Shown: positions 24,378 to 33,373, counted from the stretch's first letter. The stretch: 47,151 bases of DNA from an uncultured Dorea sp. (GCA_947063855.1 CAMSTW010000018.1:1-47151); one strand, 5' to 3'. Notes: a model not told the origin generated them from the sequence alone. A program made the numbers and translations.

Positions 24378-24640
24378 ACTCGTTTCTTCTTTCTAACTGA
24401 TTTGATTATATTATTAACATCATTTTCATTATACCCAACAGACTTTGCCCATTTTTGTGCCTCGTCGAGTGAGGCTTCAAATTCTTCAGCAGAAGGAAGC
24501 TTTAAAGTTTTGAGCATGATAACATCCCCTGAAGTATATGCAACTAGTTTATCACCAGTATCAATCGACAGGAGTTTTCGGATACTGACTGGCAATGAAA
24601 TCTGTCCTTTGGAAGAAACTGTCAATATTTGTGTATTCAT
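24374..24640 (-). CDS. AbrB/SpoVT-type antitoxin
   Basis: The 88-aa product has an N-terminal swapped-hairpin DNA-binding domain (VSSKGQISLPVSIRKLL, about 8-25, and DTGDKLVAYTSGDVIML). Its C-terminal tail (LPSAEEFEASLDEAQKWAKS) is probably the toxin-binding segment. Antitoxins of this type bind their own operator and neutralise the PIN partner encoded just downstream. A palindrome overlapping its promoter start is a good autoregulation site. Confidence 0.9.
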   Translation of the reverse strand: MNTQILTVSSKGQISLPVSIRKLLSIDTGDKLVAYTSGDVIMLKTLKLPSAEEFEASLDEAQKWAKSVGYNENDVNNIIKSVRKKKRV

Positions 24641-24659
24641 TTGCTTACGCCCCTTTCCG

Positions 24660-24674
24660 GTAAGAATTTCTTAC
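24660..24674 (-). promoter_or_regulatory. Candidate operator of the toxin-antitoxin operon
   Basis: A 7-bp palindrome, GTAAGAA and TTCTTAC around one central base, lies just after the -10 box and 20 bp before the antitoxin ATG. Position and symmetry suit binding by the AbrB-type antitoxin. Confidence 0.5.
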
Positions 24675-24678
24675 TTAT

Positions 24679-24707
24679 ATTATGCCATAATGTAAAAATA
24701 TATGCAA
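24679..24707 (-). promoter_or_regulatory. Promoter of the toxin-antitoxin operon
   Basis: On the minus strand TTGCAT (24707-24702), 17 bp, CATAAT (24684-24679). Confidence 0.55.
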
Positions 24708-24759
24708 GAAAAATTGAATTCACCACTTGACAATGTGATACCATAACCAGCACCACAGA

Positions 24760-25171
24760 GGTTTCGCCAGGGCGGACGAACACGAAGGTTAGGAGCGACA
24801 CACAGGAATATATTCATCTGAACGAGAAGACATCTCTTTTTGATCTGGCATTTCGAGTCAGGAATCCACAGATTTCCACAGAAGATATACAGATTAACTT
24901 ACATATAGACGTAGAGCCGCAGAAGACATACAAGACAGACTATCCCATTGAGAAGGGGGGAATGTACTATCTTGCCCGGCGTTTATCCTCCCAGCTGTCT
25001 CTGGCCATGAAAGGGACGGATTATAACCAGTTATCCAAATGTTACAGCATCTGGATATGCCGGGACGATATCCCCAGGGAGGACCAGTACAGCATATCGG
25101 TGTACGAGACGGTCAATACAAAGAGCAAGGTTAAAATCATCTTACATTATAAACTCCGCCCTACCGCATAA
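24760..25171 (+). pseudogene. Rpn/PD-(D/E)XK transposase-family relic
   Basis: One open frame gives family-like sequence without a proper start: SLFDLAFRVRNPQ, INLHIDVEPQKTYKTDYPI, GGMYYLARRLSSQLSL and LSKCYSIWICRDDIP. This matches the middle of the Rpn-like family (nuclease core with a VEPQK/VEAQK motif, then YSIWIC). The N-terminal part is absent and the C-terminus runs out at 25171, overlapping the end of the leftward HAD gene. Boundaries are approximate. It is a different lineage from the rpn gene at 22567 and seems dead. Confidence 0.65.
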
Positions 25172-25970
25172 ACTTATTGATCACATGCAGCACTCCGCCC
25201 TCGTCGTTGGACTTCGTCACATAATCCGCCGTCGCCAGCACGGCCGGCTGCGCGTTCGCCATGGCGACGCCAAGTCCTGCAGTCTCGATCATGGTAAGGT
25301 CGTTATCCCCGTCGCCGCAGCAGATCATCTGGTCGGCCGTCAGTCCGACCGCACTCAGCAGGCGGAGCAGGGAATGGGCCTTGTCAACGCCGGGCGGCAT
25401 GATCTCCAGAAAGAAAGGATCCGAACAATAGACGGACACATAAGAATGGAAATACTCAGACACTTCCGTCTTCACACGGCTGATGATCTCAGGTGAGCCG
25501 GTGACAAGAATCTTGTTAGATTCCTCCGGCACATGGGCGGGGAAATCATCCACCTGAACAATCGGCATATGGTTAATATCAGATTCCAGCTCCGTATAAG
25601 AGTTCGGCTGTATCCCGGATATAAGAGTATCCGGAGTATAAGCCACGATATCAATCTTGGAATACTTTTTCACGATATAGAACAAAGGCTGCGCAACATC
25701 CTCGGGGAGCAGCTTCTCATAGATGGTCTGACCGCTCTTGCAGTCAGTGATCCGGCCGCCGTTGAAGGAGAGAATATAACTCCCGTATTCGTCCAGACGA
25801 AGCTGTCTGGCAAGCGGAAGAACGCCCTTTGTAGGACGTCCGCTTGCCAGGACCACTTTCTTCCCCTTCTCTTGTATATCAATCAACGCCTCTAACGTAG
25901 GTCTGGATATCTCCTTCCTGGAATCGGTCAGAGTGCCGTCCAGATCCAGAGCCAGAATCTGATAATCCAT
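25161..25970 (-). CDS. Cof-type HAD-superfamily phosphatase
   Basis: The 269-aa product is a haloacid dehalogenase-type hydrolase of the Cof/YidA group. Motif I is LALDLDGTLTDS with the nucleophile Asp, motif II is VVLASGRP and motif IV is CCGDGDNDLTMIE. A C2-type cap lies between them (about 85-190). Such enzymes remove phosphate from sugar phosphates or cofactors in the cytoplasm; the substrate cannot be told. The ATG at 25970 has AATGGAG upstream and fits the family start; an upstream in-frame ATG at 26012 would overlap the end of murF. It is the last gene of a ddl-murF-HAD run. Confidence 0.88.
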   Translation of the reverse strand: MDYQILALDLDGTLTDSRKEISRPTLEALIDIQEKGKKVVLASGRPTKGVLPLARQLRLDEYGSYILSFNGGRITDCKSGQTIYEKLLPEDVAQPLFYIVKKYSKIDIVAYTPDTLISGIQPNSYTELESDINHMPIVQVDDFPAHVPEESNKILVTGSPEIISRVKTEVSEYFHSYVSVYCSDPFFLEIMPPGVDKAHSLLRLLSAVGLTADQMICCGDGDNDLTMIETAGLGVAMANAQPAVLATADYVTKSNDEGGVLHVINKFMR

Positions 25971-26013
25971 AGAATCTCCATTCCGCCGCTCTTTTGTTGC
26001 GGCATAAATCATA

Positions 26014-27396
26014 TTACTGTAAATCCAACTCCTTAAGGGCGTCTACAATCTCCGTAAACTGCATCCCATGGGAAGCCTTCACCAGCACATTGTCGCCTTC
26101 CCGGATCAGCTCCTTCACAGCCCCAAGGAATTCCGTCTTCGTCTCAAACCATACACTCTGCGCGGCAGATCCGTATGTCTTCGCGCCGTCTGCCAGATGC
26201 TTAGAGAGCGGGCCCACGCCGCACACAAGGTCAATCCCCTGCTTTGCCGCATATTCGCCGACCTCCCGGTGCAGGTCGCAGGTCTTGTCTCCTAACTCAC
26301 CCATGTCGCCCAGTATGGCAACTTTGCGTCCGATCGCCATATCCAGCACATCAATAGAAGCCTTCATAGATACCGGGTTGGCGTTGTAGCAGTCATCCAG
26401 GATAATAAGCCGTCCGGTCTTAATGATATTGTTACGTCCCGGGATAGAAGGAAGTCCCTCTATCCCCGCACGGATCTCATCCGTGGTAAGGCCAAGCTTG
26501 TAACCGACAGCCGTCCCCGCCAGCGCATTGGATACCATATGGATCCCGGGCAGAGGAACGATGCAGTCAAAGGAGGTGTCGTCCGGAAGATAGATGGTGC
26601 AGGCCGTTCCCTTAAGACCAAGAGGCCGGATGTTGTCTGCACGGAACTGGTTATTCTCACCGAGTCCGAAGAAGAGAGGCGCCACGCCCTTGATGGGGGC
26701 GGTATGGGACAGCAGATCATCGTCGCCGTTCAGGATGATGGTTCCGCCGTTCTTCATATCCTGGATCATCTGGATCTTCTCGCGGTAGATGCCTTCACGG
26801 GTCTTGAAGAATTCCAGATGCGCCACGCCGATATTGGTAATCACGCAGATATCCGGACTTGCCACGGAAGACAGACGGCGCATCTCTCCGAAATGGTTCA
26901 CGCCCATCTCAAGGACAGCGGCCTGATGCTCCTCATTCAGTTCAAATATCGTGAGAGGGAGTCCCCACTCATTATTAAAATTCCCCAGTGTCTTGTGCAC
27001 GCGGTACTTCTGCGCGATCACAGAGGCGATCATCTCCTTGGTACTCGTCTTCCCGGCGCTTCCTGTGATGCCGACAACCTTGATGTCGAAGGAATCCCGG
27101 TAGAGCTTGGCGATGTCGAGAAGCGCCTGACCTGTGGATTCTACCAGAATATAGGGATAATCCGTCTCGCCCAGATCTTCATGGGATACGACGCACAAAG
27201 CGCCGGCCCTGACTGTATCCGGGATAAACTTATGCGCGTTGACCTTCACTCCGTCGATTGCGACAAACAGATATCCGGGCCTGACCTTACGGCTGTCAAT
27301 CACGACTCCTTCCACCTCTCTGTGAAAGAGCTCCATGCTGCCATGGTAGGTTCCCTGGCATGCCGCGGTAATATGTTCCAGTGTAAGGTTTCTCAT
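26014..27396 (-). CDS. murF: UDP-MurNAc-tripeptide--D-Ala-D-Ala ligase
   Basis: The 460-aa product joins D-Ala-D-Ala to the UDP-MurNAc tripeptide, the last cytoplasmic step of peptidoglycan precursor synthesis. It shows the Mur ligase layout: an N-terminal uridine-binding domain (VVIDSRKVRPGYLFVAIDG), an ATP-binding central domain with the P-loop VGITGSAGKTSTKEM (about 108-122) and LEMGVNHFGEM, and a C-terminal domain with DCYNANPVSM and ILGDMGELG. The length is typical. The ddl gene lies 15 nt upstream in the same direction, so the enzyme that makes the dipeptide and the one that uses it are co-expressed. Confidence 0.96.
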   Translation of the reverse strand: MRNLTLEHITAACQGTYHGSMELFHREVEGVVIDSRKVRPGYLFVAIDGVKVNAHKFIPDTVRAGALCVVSHEDLGETDYPYILVESTGQALLDIAKLYRDSFDIKVVGITGSAGKTSTKEMIASVIAQKYRVHKTLGNFNNEWGLPLTIFELNEEHQAAVLEMGVNHFGEMRRLSSVASPDICVITNIGVAHLEFFKTREGIYREKIQMIQDMKNGGTIILNGDDDLLSHTAPIKGVAPLFFGLGENNQFRADNIRPLGLKGTACTIYLPDDTSFDCIVPLPGIHMVSNALAGTAVGYKLGLTTDEIRAGIEGLPSIPGRNNIIKTGRLIILDDCYNANPVSMKASIDVLDMAIGRKVAILGDMGELGDKTCDLHREVGEYAAKQGIDLVCGVGPLSKHLADGAKTYGSAAQSVWFETKTEFLGAVKELIREGDNVLVKASHGMQFTEIVDALKELDLQ

Positions 27397-27411
27397 GTAA
27401 TATGCGCCTCC

Positions 27412-28518
27412 TTAAGCCTTAGTATGTAATGAAGCTGTCAATGCAAGCTGGTCGGGATATCTGACCCGAAAGGACTCTTCGATGATCCGTTCACATAAGA
27501 CGTCATAGGCAAGCCCTGCCTCCCGCGCAGCCTTTGGAAGCAGGCTCGCCGGCGTCATCCCCGGCAGTGCGTTTACTTCCAGACAGTAGAAGCTGCCGTC
27601 CTCGTCGTCTACGATAAAATCGGCTCTGGAATATACATCCAGCCGCAGCGCCTCGAACGCCTTCTCGCCCATACGCCGGATCTGTTCCTGTGTCTCCTCA
27701 TCGAGGGAACGGGGCGGGCAGATCTCCTGTGCGCCGCCGTCCTGATACTTATTCTCATAATTAAAGAAACCGTCTTTCGGAATGATCTCGACCAGCGGAA
27801 GAGCCTTGCCGGCAATGATACCGCAGGCAAATTCCCGCCCCTTTATGTAAGGCTCGACGACTACCTCTTCCTCGCCGCCGATATCGAAGGACTGGCGGAT
27901 GGCGTCCTTATATTCGTCTTCCGTATGTACGATGTATACGCCGATGCTCGAACCTCCGGAACACGGCTTGATGACCAGCGGGAGATAATATCCAAGCTCG
28001 GCAAGAGGGGTATCCTTTGTCTTACGTGTCAGAGAGGTCCCCCTTGGAGTCGAGACGCCGGACATCTTGAATATCTGCTTTGCCACAAGCTTATTCATGG
28101 AGACGGCGCAGCCAAGGGAGCCGGGACCGGTATAGCGGATGCCGAGAACGTCGAAGGTGGCCTGTAATTTACCGTCCTCACCGATGGAACCGTGCAGTCC
28201 CATGAAGGTGATATCGGCCATGCGGCACAGTTCGATGACATTGGGGCCGATCAGGGAAGGGGAATCCCCCGGACGCGATCTTCGAAGAGCCTCAAGATCC
28301 GGCGCGGTGGTCCGAATACCCTCTGCAATCTCAAGTCCCGCGCCCGGCAGGTCAAACACTTCGTCTAACTTATCCGCATCATAAGGATATCCGAAAAAGA
28401 CATCCATCAGGAAGGCCTGGTGACCTTTTTCTCTCAGCGTCCGGCAGATTCCGGCGCCCGAGATCAGTGATACGTCACGTTCCGGGCTTAAGCCGCCGGC
28501 TAATACAATAATCTTCAT
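27412..28518 (-). CDS. ddl: D-alanine--D-alanine ligase
   Basis: The 368-aa product is an ATP-grasp ligase making D-Ala-D-Ala. The family start AGGLSPERDVSLISG, the ATP-grasp stretch LPLVIKPCSGGSSIGV, VVEPYIKGREFACGI and the C-terminal EVNALPGMTP with metal ligands are present. The omega-loop reads ENKYQDGGAQEICP, keeping the Lys-Tyr pair of D-Ala enzymes; D-lactate ligases of vancomycin-resistant species usually carry Phe there. A short insert after position 65 adds to the length. Followed by murF. Confidence 0.94.
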   Translation of the reverse strand: MKIIVLAGGLSPERDVSLISGAGICRTLREKGHQAFLMDVFFGYPYDADKLDEVFDLPGAGLEIAEGIRTTAPDLEALRRSRPGDSPSLIGPNVIELCRMADITFMGLHGSIGEDGKLQATFDVLGIRYTGPGSLGCAVSMNKLVAKQIFKMSGVSTPRGTSLTRKTKDTPLAELGYYLPLVIKPCSGGSSIGVYIVHTEDEYKDAIRQSFDIGGEEEVVVEPYIKGREFACGIIAGKALPLVEIIPKDGFFNYENKYQDGGAQEICPPRSLDEETQEQIRRMGEKAFEALRLDVYSRADFIVDDEDGSFYCLEVNALPGMTPASLLPKAAREAGLAYDVLCERIIEESFRVRYPDQLALTASLHTKA

Positions 28519-28559
28519 ATAAAGTCTCCTTTTTCATTTTCTCAGGGAATCATTCTCTT

Positions 28560-28593
28560 TGGCAGACCATCCGGTTTTCAGGCAGTCTGCCGG
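28560..28593. repeat. Small palindromic intergenic element, copy 1
   Basis: GGCAGAC and GTCTGCC arms enclose a short core. Read on the minus strand (CGGCAGACTG, CTGAAA), it matches the hairpin at 32581-32618 in the opposite orientation. It lies between pncB and ddl and could act as a 3'-end hairpin for pncB. Confidence 0.5.
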
Positions 28594-28628
28594 AGTTGCT
28601 GTACATCACAATCGTGCGCGGCGATGGA

Positions 28629-30083
28629 TCACTCAGCAATACTCATCTGATTTAATAAGGCAGTCTTCACCTCATACAGCTTCGGGGACAGGTCGACATA
28701 GACCCTGTGTGGATAGAACAGACGCTTGGTCTCCTCCCACAGCGTTCCCTTCTCCTGACGGCAGTACGCCGCAATCTCCTTCACGGAAGGCGACTGGTAG
28801 ATGCATTCTCCGTTCCTGAATACAGGAACAAGGATCTCCCGCATCGTATAGGAACCGCCCGGAAGCTTCGTCTTCTTCCATGTCTCGATGGGGTCGAACA
28901 GAAGCATATCCTCGCCGGTGTCAAAGGTCTCTCCTGCGAAGCAGATGAGGTCTGCCTTAATCTTCCCTGTTGCTTTATCATAGATTCTATAGATTGTTTT
29001 GTTACCGGGATTCGTGATTTTCTCCGTATTTTCGGAAATCTTAATCTTAGGAACGAACTCCCCTTCTTCATTCTGGATAGCGGCAAGCTTGTACACGCCG
29101 CCAAAGGAAGGATTATCCTTGGAGGTGATCAGGTTCGTTCCCACGCCCCAGGAATTGATGGCGGCTCCCTGCACCTTCAGGTCGTGCAGGAGATACTCGT
29201 CCAGATCATTAGAAGCACAGATGGAAGCATCCGTAAACCCGGCCGCATCCAGCATCTTACGCGCTTCCTTGGACAGATAGGCAAGGTCTCCGCTGTCCAG
29301 CCGGATGCCGTACTTCTTGAAGGGCTTTCCTGCGTCGCGGAACTCCTCGAATACACGGATCGCATTGGGGACGCCGGACTTTAATGTATCGTAGGTATCA
29401 ACCAGCAGTGTGCAATTGTCAGGATACATCTCGGCGTAAGTCTTGAACGCCGTGTACTCGTCGGAAAAACTCATGATCCAGCTGTGGGCGTGGGTGCCCA
29501 TGACGGGTACGTCAAAAAGCTCGCCGGCCAGTACATTGGACGTACCGACACATCCGCCGATGATCGCGGCGCGGGCGCCGTAAAGTCCTGCATCCGGTCC
29601 CTGGGCGCGCCTTAAGCCAAACTCCATGATCCCGTCTCCGTTGGCGGCAAAGACCACACGGGAGGCCTTGGTGGCGATCAGAGACTGATGGTTGATAATA
29701 TTCAGGATCGCCGTCTCCACAAGCTGCGCTTCCATGATCGGTGCAACGACCTTAAGAAGCGGTTCTTTGGGAAATACAACGGTCCCTTCCGGGATGGCGT
29801 AGATATCCCCGCTGAAATGAAATCCGCTCAAATACTGCAGGAAATCTTCCCGGAATATTCCAAGACCCCGCAGATAGTCTACATTCTCATAGGTAAAATT
29901 CAGATTCTTGATATAGTCAATGACCTGCGAAAGGCCGGCACAGACTGAATATCCGTTGTTACACGGGTTCTGACGGAAGAAAACGTCAAAGATAACTTTC
30001 TCATGCTGCCCTTTCGCGTAATAGCCCTGCATCATTGTCAGTTCGTACAGGTCTGTCAGCAAAGTAAGATCCTGTTTGTTCAT
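28629..30083 (-). CDS. pncB: Nicotinate phosphoribosyltransferase
   Basis: The 484-aa product makes nicotinate mononucleotide from nicotinate and PRPP, the entry step of NAD salvage. Family sequence is clear from TDLYELTMMQGY at the start, through FGLRRAQGPDAG, GTHAHSWIMSF, LVDTYDTLKSG, IRLDSGDLAYLSKEAR and the SWGVGTNLITS phosphate-binding segment. The length is that of the longer bacterial type. It stands alone, with its own promoter (30119-30147) and AAAGGAG site, and a hairpin element after it. Confidence 0.95.
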   Translation of the reverse strand: MNKQDLTLLTDLYELTMMQGYYAKGQHEKVIFDVFFRQNPCNNGYSVCAGLSQVIDYIKNLNFTYENVDYLRGLGIFREDFLQYLSGFHFSGDIYAIPEGTVVFPKEPLLKVVAPIMEAQLVETAILNIINHQSLIATKASRVVFAANGDGIMEFGLRRAQGPDAGLYGARAAIIGGCVGTSNVLAGELFDVPVMGTHAHSWIMSFSDEYTAFKTYAEMYPDNCTLLVDTYDTLKSGVPNAIRVFEEFRDAGKPFKKYGIRLDSGDLAYLSKEARKMLDAAGFTDASICASNDLDEYLLHDLKVQGAAINSWGVGTNLITSKDNPSFGGVYKLAAIQNEEGEFVPKIKISENTEKITNPGNKTIYRIYDKATGKIKADLICFAGETFDTGEDMLLFDPIETWKKTKLPGGSYTMREILVPVFRNGECIYQSPSVKEIAAYCRQEKGTLWEETKRLFYPHRVYVDLSPKLYEVKTALLNQMSIAE

Positions 30084-30118
30084 GGCTTTCTTATGCTCCT
30101 TTGATTGTAATCTGTCTT

Positions 30119-30147
30119 ATTATATCACTTGTATGAGGAAAAGTAAA
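30119..30147 (-). promoter_or_regulatory. pncB promoter
   Basis: On the minus strand TTTACT, 17 bp, then TATAAT (30124-30119) with an extended TGA just before the -10 box, about 35 bp upstream of the ATG at 30083. Confidence 0.55.
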
Positions 30148-30185
30148 AGAGAAAGTGAAGAAGATGTAACCTGTAACAGGCAAAA

Positions 30186-30219
30186 AAAGAAGTACAGTAG
30201 GATATACCTGTACTTCTTT
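30186..30219 (-). terminator. Terminator of the DUF969/DUF979 transcript
   Basis: AAAGAAGTACAG (30186-30197) pairs with CTGTACTTCTTT (30208-30219) over a 10-nt loop. On the minus strand it runs into seven T residues, ending the leftward transcript; on the + strand the T run is short. Confidence 0.8.
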
Positions 30220-30241
30220 TCGCTATAATGCAGACAGCACA

Positions 30242-31186
30242 CTAATGGAACATAATCATATAAATAATCTGGAAGGTGATCATGATCAATGCAATCACAA
30301 ACTGATTGCGGATAACCGTAAACCGCTTCTTCATGTCAAGAAGGGCTACCGGCACCATATTGAAATTGGCCGCCATAGGCGTAAGCAGTGTACCACAGTA
30401 ACCGCAGGTAAGCGCAAGCATACCGATCAGCACCGGATCAGCGCCGTAGGACAGTACGAAAGGAGCTCCGATTCCGACTGTCATCACCGTGATCGCCGCG
30501 AAGGCATTTCCCATAATGATCGTGAACAACATCATGCCCAGTGCGTAGATGATGATTCCGACCGTGATATTTCCCTTCGGAATAATCCCGCTTACGATCT
30601 TGGCGATCGTCTCGCCGACGCCTGCCGCCGTGAATACGGAGCCAAGACAAGCAAGAAGCATGGACAGCATACTAAGAGGTCCGACCGTAGAGATCATGCG
30701 CTCTGCGTCATTAATAATCACCTTCGGCTTGTTGGACGGAAGGAGTATCATCAGAAGGATTGCCGATGCAAGAACGCCAAAGCCGACTCCTACAAGAGCG
30801 CCCAGATCGGTAAATACTGCGAATACAAGGGCGCCTGCTCCGATTACGAATGCAGGAATGAAGACCTTCATGCCGATCTTGTCAAAATTAGCCGCCGTCT
30901 CTTCTGTCGTCATCTTCTGTACATTACCCATCTTGACCTTCTTAAGGACGGCGGGAACGCACATGATAACGATAAGAAGCCCCACCCCTGTCGCGGGAAT
31001 CCATCTTCCGAAGGAAATAATGGCGCCAAGGATGATCCAGAATACCGCCGTTCCGATGCGGGAAGGATTCTCATTGTCTCTTAAGTTCTTGATGCCGGTA
31101 TAGATTGTAACAAATCCTGTAATTATGTATATGATTTCAAGTATCTTGTTTCCCAATGTAACTTCTGCGTCTGTAAAAAATGCCAT
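30242..31186 (-). CDS. DUF979 family membrane protein
   Basis: The 314-aa product is a polytopic membrane protein with about nine hydrophobic segments (for example IIYIITGFVTIYTGI, VFIPAFVIGAGALVFAVF and ALLDMKKRFTVIRN near the end). It is the usual partner of DUF969 proteins, whose gene lies 14 nt upstream. The pair resembles a split permease of the large ion-transporter type. I recall such pairs beside pyroglutamate-related genes in other species; no such gene is present here, so the substrate is open. Terminated at 30186. Confidence 0.85.
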   Translation of the reverse strand: MAFFTDAEVTLGNKILEIIYIITGFVTIYTGIKNLRDNENPSRIGTAVFWIILGAIISFGRWIPATGVGLLIVIMCVPAVLKKVKMGNVQKMTTEETAANFDKIGMKVFIPAFVIGAGALVFAVFTDLGALVGVGFGVLASAILLMILLPSNKPKVIINDAERMISTVGPLSMLSMLLACLGSVFTAAGVGETIAKIVSGIIPKGNITVGIIIYALGMMLFTIIMGNAFAAITVMTVGIGAPFVLSYGADPVLIGMLALTCGYCGTLLTPMAANFNMVPVALLDMKKRFTVIRNQFVIALIMITFQIIYMIMFH

Positions 31187-31200
31187 GTGAATTCCCCTTC

Positions 31201-31884
31201 CTACTTATTTTTCGAACCGTAGTATTTCTTGGTCAGGCGCTTGTCTCTGATATTATAGTAGACAATTGCTACGACGATCGCAACAACCGATACCGGGATC
31301 TCTGCTTTCGCAAGGTCTACAAGTTCTACCTCATATCCCAGGCCGGCCAGTGTTCCCTGTACGAGAAGGGCGCCGCTTCCGCCCACAAACAGTACCTGGA
31401 AGAAAAAGTTTCCGACATTCTCCGCGCTGGAGGCCATACCCTTGATCTGTTCCTCATGCTCCTCATTGAGCTCGCCGTATTTGTTCTTAACGGCGGCGGT
31501 TGACATAGGCATGATCAGCGGCCGTACGAAACCGGCAACACCGCCGAAGCTGATGTTAAACGCGGCAAACACGGCTCTCATGATCGCATACGCCGAGACA
31601 ATGGCGCCTGCCGAAGCGTTCTTGATCTTGCCGATCAAAGCTGCGGCGGCTTCCTTAAGCCCGCTTCGCTCCAGGGTTCCGGTAACGATCAGAACCGTAA
31701 GAAAGATGGTAATATTCCGGTTGGCGACAAAGCTTGAACCCAGCGTGTTCAGAAGCCCTGTAACGCCCAGTCCCCCTGCCAGCCCGGTTACGATCATGGC
31801 AACGATGACAGTAAGGATGTTGTCAAGCTTCAGCGCAAAGCCTAAAATAACAACTACGATGCCTATTAATGGTAAGTATTCCAT
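31201..31884 (-). CDS. DUF969 family membrane protein
   Basis: The 227-aa product is polytopic, with about six membrane helices (LIGIVVVILGFALKL, ILTVIVAMIVTGLAGGLG and others) and conserved SSFVANRNITIFLTVL and FNISFGGVAGFVRPLIMP stretches. It is the obligate-looking partner of the DUF979 protein encoded downstream; both are probably halves of one transporter. An AGGGAATG ribosome site precedes the ATG. Confidence 0.85.
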   Translation of the reverse strand: MEYLPLIGIVVVILGFALKLDNILTVIVAMIVTGLAGGLGVTGLLNTLGSSFVANRNITIFLTVLIVTGTLERSGLKEAAAALIGKIKNASAGAIVSAYAIMRAVFAAFNISFGGVAGFVRPLIMPMSTAAVKNKYGELNEEHEEQIKGMASSAENVGNFFFQVLFVGGSGALLVQGTLAGLGYEVELVDLAKAEIPVSVVAIVVAIVYYNIRDKRLTKKYYGSKNK

Positions 31885-31978
31885 ATCTCATTCCCTCCTG
31901 AAATTATATTGTTGATACATTATAATAATATTTTCTTTTGACTGTCAATGATTTTTATCAGCTTTTGTTAAGAAAATC

Positions 31979-32536
31979 TTAAGAAAATAATGGAACGCCC
32001 GGGATGATGCGTTCGGGCTCGCTATAGTTCCAATCGTTCAGTTCTACACGGATCCTTTCGGTTATCACCGGCGTGAGGGGAGGGTTATTCTTTCCCGGGG
32101 TCTCATCCGTGGGACGATATCCCAGTTCCTCCACAACCTCCTGTCCCCCGATTACCTTCCCAAACGCCGCATATTTGCCGTCCAGCCGCTCTGCCGGACG
32201 GTGCATGATGAACCACTGGGTAGCGGCGCTGTCAAAATGTGTGCCCCGTGCCATTGAGATTACGCCTGTCTCGTGCTTTAATGGATTCTCGAATCCATTT
32301 TCAGAGAACTCTCCTTTAATGGAGAATTCATCATTTTCCTGACGGCAGTCTCCCGTAAAGGAGCCGCCCTGCAGAACGAATTCCTTCACGATGCGGTGGA
32401 TGGTGCGTCCGTCATAGCGTCCGCTGATGGCAAGTTGTATGAAGTTGTTGACCGTATTCGGCGCAATCTCGGGATACAGCTCTACTGTAATGGTGCGTCC
32501 GTCGTCCAGATTGATTGTTGCGATAGGGTTCTTCAT
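31979..32536 (-). CDS. Peptidyl-prolyl cis-trans isomerase, cyclophilin type
   Basis: The 185-aa product is a single-domain cyclophilin that speeds proline isomerisation during folding. Typical stretches are VELYPEIAPNTVNNF, RTIHRIVKEFVLQGG, GVISMARG and AATQWFIMH, followed by LDGKYAAFGKVIGG. There is no signal peptide, so it is cytoplasmic. An AGGAGGAAG ribosome site precedes the ATG. Confidence 0.93.
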   Translation of the reverse strand: MKNPIATINLDDGRTITVELYPEIAPNTVNNFIQLAISGRYDGRTIHRIVKEFVLQGGSFTGDCRQENDEFSIKGEFSENGFENPLKHETGVISMARGTHFDSAATQWFIMHRPAERLDGKYAAFGKVIGGQEVVEELGYRPTDETPGKNNPPLTPVITERIRVELNDWNYSEPERIIPGVPLFS

Positions 32537-32580
32537 GTGTCTTCCTCCTGATTCTGTTATTTTGTGAAATTGGTATGGTG

Positions 32581-32618
32581 CGGCAGACTGTCTGAAATGC
32601 TCTCAAGACAGTCTGCCG
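32581..32618. repeat. Small palindromic intergenic element, copy 2
   Basis: A perfect 13-bp stem, CGGCAGACTGTCT (32581-32593) with AGACAGTCTGCCG (32606-32618), over a 12-nt loop and with no T run. It shares its core with the element at 28560-28593. It sits between plsC and the cyclophilin gene and could act as a 3' mRNA stabiliser. Confidence 0.65.
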
Positions 32619-32638
32619 GCGGCTGGGGAAAGAATCTG

Positions 32639-33373
32639 TCACACCAGCGATCGGTTCCGGTTGATCGTCTCCTGTATGATATTCTGGCAGTGGGCCGCGA
32701 TGCGCTTCTTAGCTTCCTTATCCATCTCGCGGGGATAGATGGGCTTGCCGTACTCGATCACTACATGAGTCTTCTCAATCCTGGGGATATGGTTCTCGAA
32801 CATGGTGTGCGTGTTGTTCATACTGATGGGAACAATCGCGCAGCCCGCCTTCTCCGCGATCTTGAAGGAGCCGCTGTGGAAGGGAAGCATGCTGAGTTCC
32901 TCCCCGTCGTTGCGGGTTCCTTCCGGGAAGATACAGATGGAGATCCCGTTCTTCACATAATCGATTGCAGTAAGAATCCCCTTAAGCCCCTCCTTGGGAT
33001 TGTCACGGTCAAGAAAGATGCAGTACAGCCGCTTCATCCAGTCGCGAAGTACAGGATAGCGCAGCATCTCCTTCTTCGCCACATAGCCTGTCAGCCGCTT
33101 ACAGCGGGAATAGGTCAGCAGTATGTCGAAATAACTCCGGTGATTTCCGATAAAAAGCACCGGTTCGTCAGGCACATTCTCCTCCCCGATCACCGTCACG
33201 GATACTCCGGTAATCTTAAGGATCCCCTTAAACGCCCACTGGACAATCCGCAGACACTGGTAATCGCTTGCCTCTCTGTTGAACTTACTGTAGATCCATT
33301 CTATTCCCAATACCGGAAGTCCGAAAAGCAAGAATGAAAATAAAAACAGAACTAACAGAATAAACCGAATCAT
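32639..33373 (-). CDS. plsC: 1-acyl-sn-glycerol-3-phosphate acyltransferase
   Basis: The 244-aa product transfers an acyl chain to lysophosphatidate in membrane phospholipid synthesis. It has an N-terminal hydrophobic anchor (1-24) and the acyltransferase motifs NHRSYFD (HX4D) and FPEGTRNDG, followed by VPISMNNTHTM. The start at 33373 (MIRFILL) is chosen because GGAGG lies just upstream and because a longer frame would overlap malQ. It lies 17 nt after malQ in the same direction. Confidence 0.92.
   Translation of the reverse strand: MIRFILLVLFLFSFLLFGLPVLGIEWIYSKFNREASDYQCLRIVQWAFKGILKITGVSVTVIGEENVPDEPVLFIGNHRSYFDILLTYSRCKRLTGYVAKKEMLRYPVLRDWMKRLYCIFLDRDNPKEGLKGILTAIDYVKNGISICIFPEGTRNDGEELSMLPFHSGSFKIAEKAGCAIVPISMNNTHTMFENHIPRIEKTHVVIEYGKPIYPREMDKEAKKRIAAHCQNIIQETINRNRSLV

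Noticed and set aside
26539..27429. Long open frame opposite murF
   Set aside because: It mirrors the murF reading frame on the other strand, has no ribosome binding site, and its product is unlike any family.
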